From Streptomyces sp. H27-H1 (GTDB taxonomy: Bacteria > Actinomycetota > Actinomycetes > Streptomycetales > Streptomycetaceae): 64,000 nucleotides of DNA. Each line of letters starts with the position of its first letter. Positions within the stretch are counted from its first letter, which is position 1. The notes under the pieces are model-generated. The model did not search any database. It saw only the letters and a list, made by a program, of their open reading frames with translations, and was not told where the DNA came from. Positions 63,379 through 64,000 of this stretch are shown one piece after another. Both the position numbers and the translations under genes were made by a program. The DNA lies in contig NZ_JAPNLJ010000016.1 of assembly GCF_026627445.1 (NCBI RefSeq), forward strand, positions 1 through 64,000, read 5' to 3'.

Positions 63379-64000
63379 CTACGGGTACTGGCGGCGGGCC
63401 GGATCCAGTGCGGCAGCAGACGGCTTGGGCGATTCCGTCGGCTGCGGCACCCCAGTGCGACGGCACACGAGCGCATCGGGGTCGTCGGCCGGGGCTTGGA
63501 GGGTGTAGCCCGCCGGGCACATGGAGCCGCTCTGGCCGGGCTCACCCGCGGGTCCGGGCTCGCCCTGAGGTCCCTGTTCGCCCTGAGGTCCCTGCGGCCC
63601 GGCAGGCCCTGCCTCTCCCTGCGGGCCAGCCGGGCCAGCCGGGCCCGACGCCCCGTCCTTGCCTGGCGTACCCGACGCGTCGACCCCGGGCGTGCCCGGA
63701 GCGCCGCTCTCGCCCGGCGCACCGGACGGTCCCGGAGGACCGGACGGGCCTGTGAAGCCGGGTTCTCCCTGCTCGCCGGGAGGTCCGGACGGGCCGACGT
63801 CGCCACGGGAGCCGGGTTCGCCGGCCACGGGGGTACCGCCCATGTCCATGACCTGGCGGGCCAGCGCGTCCCGCGCGGTGTTGGCGCCGCGCAGGTCATG
63901 GGTCAGGGTGACGACCTGTACTGCCAGCCACGCCAGGAACGCAAGCATGAGCAGGCCGGTGAGCACGCCGAGCCATTCGGCGCGCGGCCACCGCCACAGT
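63379..64000 (-). CDS. Membrane-anchored collagen-like (Gly-X-Y) protein, 5' end outside or at window edge
   Basis: The C-terminal ~195 residues are visible. A membrane helix (LTGLLMLAFLAWLAVQVVTL) and a short helical stalk are followed by about 33 uninterrupted Gly-X-Y triplets rich in Pro and Glu/Gln (GEPGSRGDVGPSGPPGEQGE and onward), then a small tail with two cysteines (CPAGYTLQAP...LVCRRTG). Such bacterial collagens form triple helices and are frequent in actinomycete phages and elements, where structural or adhesion roles are guessed. A GTG at 63966 could be the start, but the frame stays open with protein-like WLG to the window edge, so the true start may be beyond 64000. Confidence 0.78.
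   Translation of the reverse strand, partial: LWRWPRAEWLGVLTGLLMLAFLAWLAVQVVTLTHDLRGANTARDALARQVMDMGGTPVAGEPGSRGDVGPSGPPGEQGEPGFTGPSGPPGPSGAPGESGAPGTPGVDASGTPGKDGASGPAGPAGPQGEAGPAGPQGPQGEQGPQGEPGPAGEPGQSGSMCPAGYTLQAPADDPDALVCRRTGVPQPTESPKPSAAALDPARRQYP

Overview
The window looks like chromosomal DNA of a Streptomyces or close relative (Kitasatospora-type actinomycete). Supporting signs are very high GC with strong third-position GC bias, frequent GTG/TTG starts and ATGA/GTGA overlaps, an SsgA-like sporulation protein (a family confined to morphologically complex actinomycetes), a WhiB protein, DUF397/DUF5753 regulators, a MAB_1171c-type membrane protein, and a LigD-polymerase/LigC-ligase pair. 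Most genes are ordinary chromosomal ones; the last 9 kb looks like the start of an accessory element.

Layout. 0-3 kb: lipid-catabolic operon read leftward (CoA racemase, truncated luciferase-like oxidoreductase, acyl-CoA dehydrogenase) from a promoter whose 17-nt spacer holds a KstR-like palindrome. 3-10.7 kb: saccharopine-dehydrogenase-like protein, endonuclease V, YciI, SsgA-like protein, ABC-F ATPase, a collapsed whiJ-like regulator locus, and an acyl-ACP desaturase with a twin palindromic operator. 10.8-13 kb: three overlapping genes resembling a WXG100/type VII secretion cassette. 13-17.4 kb: WhiB, then TetR facing an MFS pump and hydrolase. 17.5-26.6 kb: HNH-like and HEAT-like proteins, DNA end-joining enzymes, Nudix, GPP34, an MFS pump fused to a winged-helix-like tail, and a GH4 glycosidase. 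26.6-31.7 kb: XRE regulator, then an XRE / ImmA-IrrE / membrane-protein trio and two envelope proteins. 32-34.3 kb: gene remnants and metG. 34.5-44.4 kb: a signalling and defence-like block with a frameshifted sigma-like membrane protein, an ECF sigma factor coupled to an IclR-like hybrid regulator, a transmembrane Ser/Thr kinase and, divergent from it, a 995-residue NACHT NTPase of the bacterial NLR type. 44.4-46.6 kb: deletion remnants around tRNA-Leu(GAG). 46.6-54.9 kb: FabH-like synthase, FdhD, a secreted peptide, a [2Fe-2S] protein, a BASS transporter with a 36-bp in-frame repeat, LysR, an acyl-CoA synthetase and a branched-chain-type ABC binding protein.

The binding-protein gene stops about 70 codons early near 54.91 kb and its usual permease and ATPase partners are absent. 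From there the DNA changes character: a hairpin-rich non-coding stretch, a small XRE gene, paired cysteine-rich micro-genes, an XRE-TPR regulator, HAD, several tiny genes, a GTGA-coupled operon pairing an HNH-nuclease/SF2-helicase fusion with an unknown partner, a serine resolvase with repeated TTGATGAAC motifs, and a membrane-anchored collagen-like protein cut by the window edge. I read this as an integrated element whose left boundary is near 54.91 kb.

A recurring oddity is clean gene truncation: at least six non-essential loci before 55 kb (near 1.2, 8.65, 32.0-32.26, 44.52, 45.8 and 54.91 kb) have lost internal or 5' segments at sharp junctions, and two more have broken frames. Either this lineage carries many deletions, or some joins are assembly artefacts; read mapping would decide. 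The best candidates for new biology are the HNH-helicase operon, the NACHT/kinase pair, the sigma/IclR hybrid operon and the XRE-ImmA-membrane trio.
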